This document shows positions 26,425 through 33,714 of a DNA stretch of 44,989 nucleotides, piece by piece. The stretch's first letter is position 1, and every line of letters starts with the position of its first letter. Location: contig JAFTDN010000188.1 in NCBI GenBank assembly GCA_017454165.1, forward strand, positions 1 to 44,989. Direction: 5' to 3'. A program made the position numbers and the translations under genes. The notes under the pieces were generated by a model. The model saw only the letters and a program-made list of their open reading frames with translations. It searched no databases and was not told where the DNA came from. The stretch is from Bacteroidales bacterium (GTDB lineage Bacteria > Bacteroidota > Bacteroidia > Bacteroidales > Tenuifilaceae).

Positions 26425-26590
26425 CAGGACGCATCCGCATCGACCTGAACGGGCTGCCATCGGGCTTGTACATCATCCGCGTGGGCATCGCCACCGCCAA
26501 GGTGGTGCTGCTGTAGGAGCAGCAATGGAGCATGGCCCCCTTGTTTCGGAGAAAGGGCATGTGGAGAGGCGACTTATTGCGTCTGCATAG

Positions 26591-26629
26591 AATGAGAGGC
26601 GAACCCAGCGGGTTCGCCTCTCATTTTGG
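26591..26629. terminator. Strong hairpin terminator between convergent genes
   Basis: A perfect 16-bp stem (AATGAGAGGCGAACCC / GGGTTCGCCTCTCATT) with a 3-nt loop, followed by further T on the plus strand. It serves the surface-protein gene on the plus strand and the glycosyltransferase on the minus strand. The TGA of the latter (26621-26623) is inside the stem. Confidence 0.85.
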
Positions 26630-28012
26630 GCGGGGTGTGCGGGCGATGTGGGGATGTACGATGGTGGGATACTGGTGTCCGTGGCCCATCGCCAAGGGTG
26701 CGGTGCACAGGATATTGTCAAGCAGTTCGGCGTATTTTCCGGCCAGGTGCCGCCGCGAGAAGCATTCCACCTTGGGGTTCGTATTGTCGGGGAGTTCTTT
26801 GTTTAAATATTTGTAGTACAGTAGTTTAATTGTATCTTTCATTTTTTCCTTATCCTCAAAATCGATGGTGTAGCCAGCTTGGGTTTCGCTTATGATTTTG
26901 GCCGCATCGCCATCTTCAGGGCCTATGCATAGGATGGGCCGTCCGGAGGCCAGGTACTCGAAGAGCTTCCCTGTCAGCAGGCCCTTGGCGCGAGGCTCGC
27001 TGCTGGGCATGAGCAGGAGCAGGAGCAGGGTGGAGCTACGATGCGCCTGCGCCACCTGGCTGTGGGGGATGTAGGGCGAGTAGCTCACCTTTTCGCTTAT
27101 GCCCCGCTGCTCGATGGACTTTACCACGCGGCTGTCTATTTGACCTGTTAGATTGATTTGCAGGTGTTTGCAAAAGCTTTGGTCGGCTTGGCAGAGCTCG
27201 GCCAGCGCCTGCCATAGGTTGTCTGGGTTCTGGATGGCGGTGAATACGCCCAGATGCAATATGCTGAACCTATCTGAAGGGCGGTGTGCTGGTGGCGTGA
27301 CGTTGCTGCGTTCGAAGCCATTGTAGATGGTGGCGACATTGTTGGCACCGAGATGCTCCAGCCGTCTAGCACCATCGGGGGCCACGGTTACCACCCTGTC
27401 GGCCTTGGTCAGCACCTCGTGCTCCATGCAGCGGTGCCTGCGCTGGGAGCGGCGGGTGAGGTGCAGGCTCTGGAAATAGTCAATCTCCGTCCAGGGGTCG
27501 CGGAAGTCGGCTATCCATGGGATGCCCAGGGCCGCTTTCAGCCTCATGGCGATCAGGTGCATGGAGTGGGGTGGCCCCGTGCTGACGATGGCATCCACGG
27601 GATGTGTTTTCAGGTATTGTTTGAGGAAGCGCACCGAGGGCCTCACCCACCAACGGCGGGCATCGGGGATGAAGAGGTTGCCGCGAATCCATATTGAGAG
27701 GTGCTCCCGCCAGCTGGTCTTCTTTCTGCCCTCATTGATGGATGTCGATTTGACGGTCTCGTCCTTTTTGATGCCGAGGAATTTTTTGTAGAGGCCGTAT
27801 GGCTCGATGATGGGCCGCCTGATGACCTCCATGTTGGGCGCGACATCGATCTCCAGCGAATGGTCCACGGCAGGGTACTCCGCATTCTGTGTGGTGTATA
27901 CCACTGGCTGCCATCCGTATTTTGGCAGGTGCTTCGACATCTGTAGCCAGCGCTGCACACCGCTACCGCCCGATGGGGGCCAATAGTAGGTGATGATGAG
28001 GACGCGTTTCAT
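26621..28012 (-). CDS. Glycosyltransferase, GT-B fold (GT4-like)
   Basis: Encodes 463 residues from ATG 28012 (MKRVLIITYYWPPSGG). The frame extends to 28102, but the promoter lies there. The start with YYWPPSGGSGVQRW (~9-22) is typical of Bacteroidetes glycosyltransferases that act on surface glycans. Further on are DAIVSTGPPHSMHLIA, WIADFRDPWTEIDYF, the acceptor/donor hinge VTVAPDGARRLEHLG, FSILHLGVF, and the C-terminal donor-site region LTGKLFEYLASGRPILCIGPEDGDAAKII (~385-415), the equivalent of the GT4 E-x7-E area. The sugar is not predictable. It is transcribed away from the flippase gene, and its first codons and promoter are duplicated at 33618-33714. Confidence 0.88.
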   Translation of the reverse strand: MKRVLIITYYWPPSGGSGVQRWLQMSKHLPKYGWQPVVYTTQNAEYPAVDHSLEIDVAPNMEVIRRPIIEPYGLYKKFLGIKKDETVKSTSINEGRKKTSWREHLSIWIRGNLFIPDARRWWVRPSVRFLKQYLKTHPVDAIVSTGPPHSMHLIAMRLKAALGIPWIADFRDPWTEIDYFQSLHLTRRSQRRHRCMEHEVLTKADRVVTVAPDGARRLEHLGANNVATIYNGFERSNVTPPAHRPSDRFSILHLGVFTAIQNPDNLWQALAELCQADQSFCKHLQINLTGQIDSRVVKSIEQRGISEKVSYSPYIPHSQVAQAHRSSTLLLLLLMPSSEPRAKGLLTGKLFEYLASGRPILCIGPEDGDAAKIISETQAGYTIDFEDKEKMKDTIKLLYYKYLNKELPDNTNPKVECFSRRHLAGKYAELLDNILCTAPLAMGHGHQYPTIVHPHIARTPRPK

Positions 28013-28043
28013 AGGTGGTGCAAAGGTAGGCATTTTTAGCTTA
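27947..28043. repeat. 97-bp direct repeat, left copy (glycosyltransferase 5' end plus promoter)
   Basis: Aligns without gaps to 33618-33714 with 86 of 97 identical bases. The last 41 bases (28003-28043) are identical. It covers the first 22 codons of the glycosyltransferase, its leader and its -7 element. Confidence 0.92.
28021..28028 (-). promoter_or_regulatory. Promoter -7 element of the glycosyltransferase
   Basis: The minus strand reads TACCTTTG, an exact TAnnTTTG, only 8 bases before the ATG at 28012. The predicted transcript start leaves almost no leader, so the mRNA may be nearly leaderless. Confidence 0.7.
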
Positions 28044-28121
28044 CTGCGGGGAGCAGGTTTGCGGGGGGTTGATGCGGGCGCTACGACTTGCCAGGTGGCC
28101 ACGCTGCGTGCAAAATTTTTG

Positions 28122-28129
28122 TACTTTTG
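28122..28129 (+). promoter_or_regulatory. Promoter -7 element of the flippase gene
   Basis: TACTTTTG matches TAnnTTTG, with the AT-rich GTGCAAAATTTTTG directly upstream. It lies 20 bases before the GTG start at 28150. It also rules out the longer ORF start at 28069. Confidence 0.7.
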
Positions 28130-28149
28130 CTCCCCATAGAGCGGTACGC

Positions 28150-29700
28150 GTGGGCATCGTAGCGAGACAGAGCATCAAGGGCACCATTGCCACCTATATT
28201 GGGGTGGTCGTGGGCATCGTTACTACCTTTTTCGTCCAAACGAAAGCCCTTCAGCCTGAGCAGATCGGCCTCATCGACATCTTATTGCAATGCTCCCTGC
28301 TGTTTGGCGGTTTGGCGCAGCTGGGCACCAACTCATCGGCCATGCGCTACTATCCCCACTTCAAGGACGAGGAGCACCGCGACCACGGTTTTTTTGGATG
28401 GACGCTGATAGTCCCGCTGATAGGGTTCACCCTCTTTCTGTTGGCGTTTTTCCTCTTCAGAGGGGCGATTGTCGAGTTCTTCACGAAGGAGTCCGAAGTA
28501 GGCGCAGAGCTGTTCGACAGGTACGTCAATTTTGTCGTTCCGCTGGCACTTTTCATGCTGTATATATCTGTTTTTGAGACGAATAGCAACCTTCTGCTTC
28601 GCATCGTGCTGCCCAAGTTCATACGCGAGGTTGGGCTGCGCGTGGGAACCCTGGCTATTTATCTGCTGTATTATTACGAATTGGTTGATTTTGATGGTGT
28701 TATCGTTTTGTTCTGCATCCTTTACGGCCTCGCCACCTTGATAAATGTGGGCTATCTGCTGTCGCTCAAGCGCGTGTCGTTCAGGATAGAATGGGACTAC
28801 ATCAAGCCACAGCTCAAGCGCGATTTCCTTTTCTACACCTTGTTTATGATTACGGCGGCCCTGGCGGGCAACGTGATTCCGATGCTGAGCAAATTCTTTG
28901 TGGCGGCCAAAACCAGCTTCCATTTGGCGGGCGTGTTCACCATAGCCACCAATGTTGCCGCCCTCGTTGAGATGCCCTACCGCTCGTTGGGGGCCATTTC
29001 GAGGCCGCACATCTCTGAGGCCATGGCCAAACAGGACATGCAGATGGCCGATGCCTTATGTAAGACCGTTGCGCTGCACCAGTTCATAGCGGGCTGTTTC
29101 GTGTTTTTACTCATTTGGATCAATATCGACTTTATCTTCGACCTGCTGCCCAACGGCGATGCCTATCGCCTGGGCAAATGGGCGGTGCTCATTCTGTCGT
29201 TGAGCCGCCTTGTCTATTCCACCCTCGGCGTTACGACCACGGTTTTGAGCTACTCGAGATATTACTATTACTCGCTGATTTTTACCATTTTGCTTGCGGT
29301 GATGTCCATAATGTTGAACAGCTGGCTGGTGCCCATGTGGGACATCAGCGGTGGGGCATTGGCCAATGTGGGCTCCTATTTGGTGTATTTCATCTTGCTT
29401 GTGGCGTTCATCAGGTGGAAAATAGGGGTGAATCCGCTCTCTACGAAGTTGCTTCCTGTTATGACGATAGTATTGGCCCTATTTGGCATTAACTGGTTGT
29501 GGACCATTGCATTGGCACCTTGGTTTTCGGGCTTCTTTGCAAAACCCATTTTCGGTTTGGCCATCAACGCAGCTTTGAAGTCTTCCCTATTCCTTGTCTT
29601 GGGAATGGTGGCGTTGTATAAAATGAAAGTTTCCCAATCGGTGAATGACTTGGTGGGGAAGGCGCTTGTTTTTCAAGCGTGGTTTCGGAAAAAGTCGTAA
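28150..29700 (+). CDS. Polysaccharide flippase (Wzx/MATE-like oligosaccharide exporter)
   Basis: Encodes 516 residues from GTG 28150 (reads MGIVARQSIKGTIATYIGVVVG), a common opening for Bacteroidetes lipopolysaccharide flippases. An ATG at 28069 lies upstream of the promoter and is rejected. The protein has about 12-14 hydrophobic helices along its length, such as TIATYIGVVVGIVTTFFV and FIAGCFVFLLIWINIDFIF. It would flip an undecaprenyl-linked glycan unit across the inner membrane. It leads a plus-strand trio: flippase, GT4 (36 bases later) and 2-epimerase. Confidence 0.88.
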   Translation: MGIVARQSIKGTIATYIGVVVGIVTTFFVQTKALQPEQIGLIDILLQCSLLFGGLAQLGTNSSAMRYYPHFKDEEHRDHGFFGWTLIVPLIGFTLFLLAFFLFRGAIVEFFTKESEVGAELFDRYVNFVVPLALFMLYISVFETNSNLLLRIVLPKFIREVGLRVGTLAIYLLYYYELVDFDGVIVLFCILYGLATLINVGYLLSLKRVSFRIEWDYIKPQLKRDFLFYTLFMITAALAGNVIPMLSKFFVAAKTSFHLAGVFTIATNVAALVEMPYRSLGAISRPHISEAMAKQDMQMADALCKTVALHQFIAGCFVFLLIWINIDFIFDLLPNGDAYRLGKWAVLILSLSRLVYSTLGVTTTVLSYSRYYYYSLIFTILLAVMSIMLNSWLVPMWDISGGALANVGSYLVYFILLVAFIRWKIGVNPLSTKLLPVMTIVLALFGINWLWTIALAPWFSGFFAKPIFGLAINAALKSSLFLVLGMVALYKMKVSQSVNDLVGKALVFQAWFRKKS

Positions 29701-29736
29701 TCTTGTGTTTTGAATTTGCTCACTAGATAGGTTATT

Positions 29737-30909
29737 ATGAAAATACTGTTCATATTGGATCACCCCTTCCCGCCGAATGTAAGGGTTGAAAACGAAATGA
29801 AAGCCTTGACCGATGCGGGCAATGATGTCCATGTCGCATGTGTTCAGAAAGACGGCGAACCCTTGATAGAAAAGACCATTTATGGCACGGTTCATCGTAA
29901 GTCCATGTCGAAGTTCATATACAAGTCAAGTGTTGGTGTATTGAAGTTTCCATTCTATTTCAATTATTGGAGGTGTTTTGTCGATAAGTTGTTTGCGAAA
30001 GAACGTTTCGATGCCATACATATTTGCGATTTACCTTTGGCGAAAATAGGGTATGAGGCCAAAATCAAATATGGCTCCACTTTTGTGCTTGATTTGTTCG
30101 AAAACTGGCCGGTTCTATTGCAGCTTTCTACGCATACCAATACGTTTTTGGGCAAGATATTGTCCTCTCATAAGCAATGGGTTAGGTACGAGAAAGAGAT
30201 GTGCGGATTGGCCGACAGGGTTATCGTGGTAGTTGAAGAGGCTAAAACGAGAATAGAGTCGTTGGGCATACCGTCTGAAAAAGTCGTTGTGATTTCCAAC
30301 ACTTTGGATATAGAGGGGTTTGATGTACCAAAACGGAAGGCATTTAATACCGATGAAATCAGGATGCTGTATGTGGGGGGGATCAACTTTCACAGGGGCA
30401 TACAATTTGTGATTAAGGCCATTTCCATTTTGAAAGAAAAGAATGTTCCTGTTCACTTTGATTTGGTTGGCGGTGGCAGTTATGTAGCGAACATCAAGGG
30501 CCTCATCGAAGAATTGCAAGTTCAGGACAATGTAACGGTACATGGCTATAAACCACATACCCAAATCTGCGATTTGTATGAGTCTGCCAATGTCGCTTTG
30601 ATTCCTCACGTCAAATCAGGCCATACAGACAATACCATCCCGAATAAGATTTTCCAATACATGTTTGCCGAGATTCCTATGGTTGTTTCCAATTGCGACC
30701 CGTTGGTGCGTATCTTGAACGAAACTGAGAGTGGCCTTAGCTATCCTTACGACCAGCCCGAAGAATTGGCGGCCATCATAGCCGATTTCTATGAGCATCC
30801 AAAGAAATTGGATTGCTACATCAAGCATGGCCGTCAGGCTGTAATCGACAAATATAATTGGAAAGTGGATGGGAGGAAATTGGTTGAGTTCTATGCAGAT
30901 CTTGCTTGA
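29737..30909 (+). CDS. Glycosyltransferase family 4 protein
   Basis: Encodes 390 residues. GT-B fold: N-terminal ILFILDHPFPPNVRVENEMKAL (~3-24), FDAIHICDLPLAKIG (~108), and ADRVIVVVEEAKTRIESLGIPSEKVVVISNTLD (~160-192). The donor domain has RMLYVGGINFHRGIQFVIKAI (~210), VHFDLVGGGSYVANIKGLIEEL (~238) and a C-terminal nucleotide-sugar site NKIFQYMFAEIPMVVSNCDP (~300-320). Sugar donor and acceptor cannot be told. It lies between the flippase and the 2-epimerase on the same strand, with 9 bases to the latter. The gene is AT-richer than the flanking housekeeping genes, consistent with horizontal transfer of the cassette. Confidence 0.9.
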   Translation: MKILFILDHPFPPNVRVENEMKALTDAGNDVHVACVQKDGEPLIEKTIYGTVHRKSMSKFIYKSSVGVLKFPFYFNYWRCFVDKLFAKERFDAIHICDLPLAKIGYEAKIKYGSTFVLDLFENWPVLLQLSTHTNTFLGKILSSHKQWVRYEKEMCGLADRVIVVVEEAKTRIESLGIPSEKVVVISNTLDIEGFDVPKRKAFNTDEIRMLYVGGINFHRGIQFVIKAISILKEKNVPVHFDLVGGGSYVANIKGLIEELQVQDNVTVHGYKPHTQICDLYESANVALIPHVKSGHTDNTIPNKIFQYMFAEIPMVVSNCDPLVRILNETESGLSYPYDQPEELAAIIADFYEHPKKLDCYIKHGRQAVIDKYNWKVDGRKLVEFYADLA

Positions 30910-30918
30910 TACAACATC

Positions 30919-32115
30919 ATGGCGCGTATGAAAAAGATAATGTTGGTTTTTGGCACACGTCCCGAAGCAATCAAGATGTGTCCGTTAGTGATAGAGTTGA
31001 AAAAACACCCCGATGTATTTAATACAAAGGTGTGTGTCACAGGCCAGCATCGTGAAATGCTTGATCAAGTTTTGAATATTTTTGGCGTTGTGCCCGATTA
31101 TGACTTGAATATCATGCAACAAGGTCAGGACTTATATGATGTCACCTCGAAAGTGTTGATTGGTATGAGGACGGTGTTGAACGATGCCATACCCGACGTG
31201 GTTTTGGTTCATGGCGACACCACTACCAGCATGGCGGCTGCGCTTGCGGCGTTCTATCAGCAAATTTCGGTGGGGCACGTTGAGGCGGGATTGCGTACAC
31301 ACAATATTTATAGCCCTTGGCCTGAGGAGATGAATAGACAAATCACGGGACGCATCGCTTGCATCAACTTTGCTCCGACCGAGTCGAGTCGTCAAAACCT
31401 GTTGGATGAAGGTGTCTTGGACGAAAGAATAACGGTTACAGGCAATACGGTAATCGATGCACTCCAAATGATTGTGGCCAAAATGAGTGTAGATGACGGA
31501 CTTAATAAAGTGTTGAAAACCAAGCTGCTATCGTTTGGTTACGACATGGAGCGTTTGGCAAGTGGAAAAAAGATTGTCTTGATTACAGGGCATCGGAGAG
31601 AGAATTTCGGAGAGGGCTTCATGAATATTTGCAACGCCATCAAAAAGCTCGCTCAGACATATCCAAATGTTGATTTCGTTTATCCTATGCACTTGAACCC
31701 CAATGTTAGAAAGCCAATTCACGAGGTCTTTGGCGAGGATTTGACGCATTCGGACAATGTATTCTTTATAGAACCGCTTGAATACATGGAGTTTGTCTAT
31801 CTGATGAAGAAATCCTTCATAGTGCTTACCGACAGCGGTGGTATTCAAGAGGAGGCTCCTGGGTTGGGAAAGCCAGTTCTCGTGATGCGCGACACGACCG
31901 AGCGCCCCGAGGCCGTTGAAGCAGGCACGGTGAAACTGGTTGGTACAGATATGGGGAAAATCATCAGAAATGTATCGTTATTATTGGATGATGCAGACGA
32001 GTATAGGAAGATGTCGCAGGCGGTAAATCCTTATGGGGATGGGAAGGCATGTGAAAGGATTATTCAAGCATTGGGGGGTATAAAAGCCCAGTCAAATCAA
32101 TATAAATCGACATAG
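30919..32115 (+). CDS. wecB: UDP-N-acetylglucosamine 2-epimerase (non-hydrolysing)
   Basis: Encodes 398 residues (start [19 protein letters not shown]; an ATG 9 bases later is also possible). It interconverts UDP-GlcNAc and UDP-ManNAc in the cytoplasm. Signatures: [14 protein letters not shown] (~11-24), [15 protein letters not shown] (~38), [19 protein letters not shown] (~96), [21 protein letters not shown] (~119), [13 protein letters not shown] (~218), and [34 protein letters not shown] (~305-338). This suggests ManNAc or a derivative in the surface glycan; no UDP-ManNAc dehydrogenase (wecC) is nearby. Its last 19 bases overlap the 3' end of the convergent licD-like gene. Confidence 0.95.
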   Translation: MARMKKIMLVFGTRPEAIKMCPLVIELKKHPDVFNTKVCVTGQHREMLDQVLNIFGVVPDYDLNIMQQGQDLYDVTSKVLIGMRTVLNDAIPDVVLVHGDTTTSMAAALAAFYQQISVGHVEAGLRTHNIYSPWPEEMNRQITGRIACINFAPTESSRQNLLDEGVLDERITVTGNTVIDALQMIVAKMSVDDGLNKVLKTKLLSFGYDMERLASGKKIVLITGHRRENFGEGFMNICNAIKKLAQTYPNVDFVYPMHLNPNVRKPIHEVFGEDLTHSDNVFFIEPLEYMEFVYLMKKSFIVLTDSGGIQEEAPGLGKPVLVMRDTTERPEAVEAGTVKLVGTDMGKIIRNVSLLLDDADEYRKMSQAVNPYGDGKACERIIQALGGIKAQSNQYKST

Positions 32116-32891
32116 ATAATATGCGTATGCTGTTGCTCTTTTTTGGGCAACTTCATATAGTTTCCATAAATGCTGGAAAGGTATTTGTCGGGATTTGAGG
32201 GGCTCAAAAATGTTTTGCCCTCAAAAGTGATGTCTTTTAGAGGAAACACAATGTCATGGGGATAAGAGTTGCCATAGACATTAAACTGTTTAGCATACCC
32301 GATATTCGTTTTTTTACCAAGGTTTATCAGTCCCCAAACAACGTCAAGGTTTAGTTTGATGATGGGAAATATTATTGTAGCCAAATGATTTTTTAAGGTT
32401 ACACTTTGTTTGACAGAAAAAAAATGGCGTGTTTTCTGGTACCAGTGCATGATGAATTTTTGCAATTTTGGATTGGCATTTGGATATGGCTTTGCCTCAA
32501 AAATATCAATGTATAGACCTTTATTATAGTCCTTTGTAAAATCCTCATGCTTCGTAATGTAGAGCGAATTTTTATCTCTTACTTTGTCGATTAAGAGGCG
32601 ATATGACGGGTCGGTTTCTTTGGTTTGCAGAAACAGGTTGTCTGGGAGTTCTTTCGGCGCGATCTCCAAAAAGCGATGGTAGTCTTCGGATGGCATGGAG
32701 ATGTCAATATCATCGTCCCAAGGGATGAACCCACCATGGCGTACTGCGCCCAATAAAGTGCCAAAATCAATCCAGTATTGGATGTTGTGTTTGCGGCAGA
32801 TTCTATCGATTTCGATGAGGATGTCCAAAAGACGCAGTTGTACCTTTCTCAGCAATGTGCCTTCGCCGTTAATATGAGAAAAATCATCCAT
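32097..32891 (-). CDS. LicD-family phosphotransferase
   Basis: Encodes 264 residues. LicD proteins move phosphocholine or a similar phosphate-linked group onto glycans. The diagnostic block is complete: [20 protein letters not shown] then DDDIDISMP (~39-67), with the Asp cluster of the nucleotidyltransferase-like fold. The C-terminal part ([24 protein letters not shown]) is also typical. No choline kinase or cytidylyltransferase (licA, licC) is in the window, so the group transferred is open. It follows the methyltransferase by 8 bases on the same strand and converges on wecB, with 19 bases shared. Confidence 0.9.
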   Translation of the reverse strand: MDDFSHINGEGTLLRKVQLRLLDILIEIDRICRKHNIQYWIDFGTLLGAVRHGGFIPWDDDIDISMPSEDYHRFLEIAPKELPDNLFLQTKETDPSYRLLIDKVRDKNSLYITKHEDFTKDYNKGLYIDIFEAKPYPNANPKLQKFIMHWYQKTRHFFSVKQSVTLKNHLATIIFPIIKLNLDVVWGLINLGKKTNIGYAKQFNVYGNSYPHDIVFPLKDITFEGKTFLSPSNPDKYLSSIYGNYMKLPKKEQQHTHIIYVDLY

Positions 32892-32899
32892 GTTATCTA

Positions 32900-33526
32900 C
32901 TATTTTGAAGCAACAATTCTGATATAGGTTTCATCGGTGCCTTTGTATGGCGCAAACCCTCTTTGCTCTTTAGCATAGTCAAGTTTGAAACCAAGGCTAT
33001 TCAATTCTTTGCAGAACGATTCAAAATGGATGAAACGACGGTAATGGTCATTGAGGATGAAAGCATCTGGCTCGCCATCGATGGGCGTTCCCACTTGGTA
33101 TATCTCGTTTTTCTGCCCTCTGACTTCGATGCAAAGTCTCCCATTTGGATTGAGGTTGCGGAATGCCCAACTTGTCACCTTCTCTTCTTGTTTTTTTGAT
33201 ATGGAGTGAAGGGTGAAACGTGAATAGACAATGTCGTATTTGTTGTTGTCGTCCAAACAAGTGAAATCCGCGCATTTGAAATTCAAGTTTTCAACTGTGC
33301 GATAACGGTAATTGAGAAGTTCAATGATGTTATCGCATTGGTCGAGGGCCGTCACTTGTGCGTTGGCATTGGCGAAGAAAATGGCATCGCGTCCATTGCC
33401 GCAGCCCAATTCGATGATGCCTTTCCCTTCAATGTCATGGGTCTCTGCGATATATCTTGCAAATAGAGAAGGCTGCTCTCCTTCCGATTGCTTCGAGTAA
33501 ATGCCTTTCCAGTAGTTCTTATCCAT
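32900..33526 (-). CDS. SAM-dependent class I methyltransferase
   Basis: Encodes 208 residues from ATG 33526 (MDKNYWKGIYSKQ). It has motif I GIIELGCGNGRDAIFFA (~38-54), the acidic end of strand 2 VTALDQCDNI (~60), KCADFTCLDDNNKYDIVYSRFTLHSISKK (~85-113) and RNLNPNGRLCIEVRG (~127). This is a small-molecule or sugar methyltransferase of the Methyltransf_11/25 type; the substrate is unknown. Its start is 5 bases after the stop of the glycosyltransferase remnant (33532), so it was probably once the second gene of that operon and now uses the remnant's promoter. Confidence 0.85.
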   Translation of the reverse strand: MDKNYWKGIYSKQSEGEQPSLFARYIAETHDIEGKGIIELGCGNGRDAIFFANANAQVTALDQCDNIIELLNYRYRTVENLNFKCADFTCLDDNNKYDIVYSRFTLHSISKKQEEKVTSWAFRNLNPNGRLCIEVRGQKNEIYQVGTPIDGEPDAFILNDHYRRFIHFESFCKELNSLGFKLDYAKEQRGFAPYKGTDETYIRIVASK

Positions 33527-33531
33527 GTATG

Positions 33532-33683
33532 TTAGTTTTCGTTGTCTTCGGTTATCTCTTCCCAATGCCCGCCTTTGTATAGGGCCGGTGCGGGATAAAA
33601 GGCCAGAGGATTTTCAACCAGCGTTGCACACCGCTGCCACCAGGCGGAAGCCAATAGTAGGTGATGATGGGAGCGCGTTTCAT
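33532..33683 (-). pseudogene. Glycosyltransferase remnant: 5' end joined to a 3' end out of frame
   Basis: From ATG 33683 the minus strand reads MKRAPIITYYWLPPGGSGVQRW, clearly the start of a glycosyltransferase like the one at 26621-28012. The reading then runs out of frame to a stop at 33552 (43 codons in all). In another frame the same stretch ends as PALYKGGHWEEITEDNEN with a stop at 33532-33534, 5 bases before the methyltransferase start, as a normal operon neighbour would. The simplest reading is a former full gene with a large internal deletion that kept both ends. The alternative is a junction between two different genes. Confidence 0.75.
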
Positions 33684-33714
33684 AGGTGGTGCAAAGGTAG
33701 GCATTTTTAGCTTA
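33618..33714. repeat. 97-bp direct repeat, right copy
   Basis: Partner of 27947-28043, 5671 bp away in the same orientation: 86 of 97 bases match, the last 41 without mismatch. It includes the hemW stop codon (33707-33709), the promoter and the first codons of the glycosyltransferase remnant. Confidence 0.92.
33692..33699 (-). promoter_or_regulatory. Promoter -7 element upstream of the remnant and the methyltransferase-licD pair
   Basis: TACCTTTG on the minus strand, identical to the element before the intact glycosyltransferase because it is part of the duplication. It is the only clear promoter seen upstream of the methyltransferase. Confidence 0.65.

Larger units (their letters stand above)
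23775..26516 (+). pseudogene. T9SS-exported repeat surface protein, 5'-truncated with two frameshifts
   Basis: Three consecutive ORFs (23841-24659, 24644-25078, 25032-26516) read as one protein once two single-base indels are corrected. One G is missing near 24642 (RTLTV joins VEPELTSD), and one extra C lies at 25023-25026 (joining ...VQ to LTVQGPERTY). The shifts cancel, so the first and third parts share a frame. The N-terminal part has three ~120-residue repeats, each with a VEQxLSPDP-like motif, and begins in the middle of a repeat with no signal peptide. The C-terminal part has two ~45-residue repeats ending TLHLTI and then a T9SS type A sorting domain (LTLHPNPTSGELW ... LPSGLYIIRVG). 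T9SS cargo needs a signal peptide, so the present form is probably dead. The break falls at the helicase promoter. Original function unknown; likely a surface-attached protein. Confidence 0.75.

Noticed and set aside
28069..28149. Longer flippase start at ATG 28069
   Set aside because: The promoter element at 28122-28129 is inside this extension, and the reading after GTG 28150 matches the usual family start.
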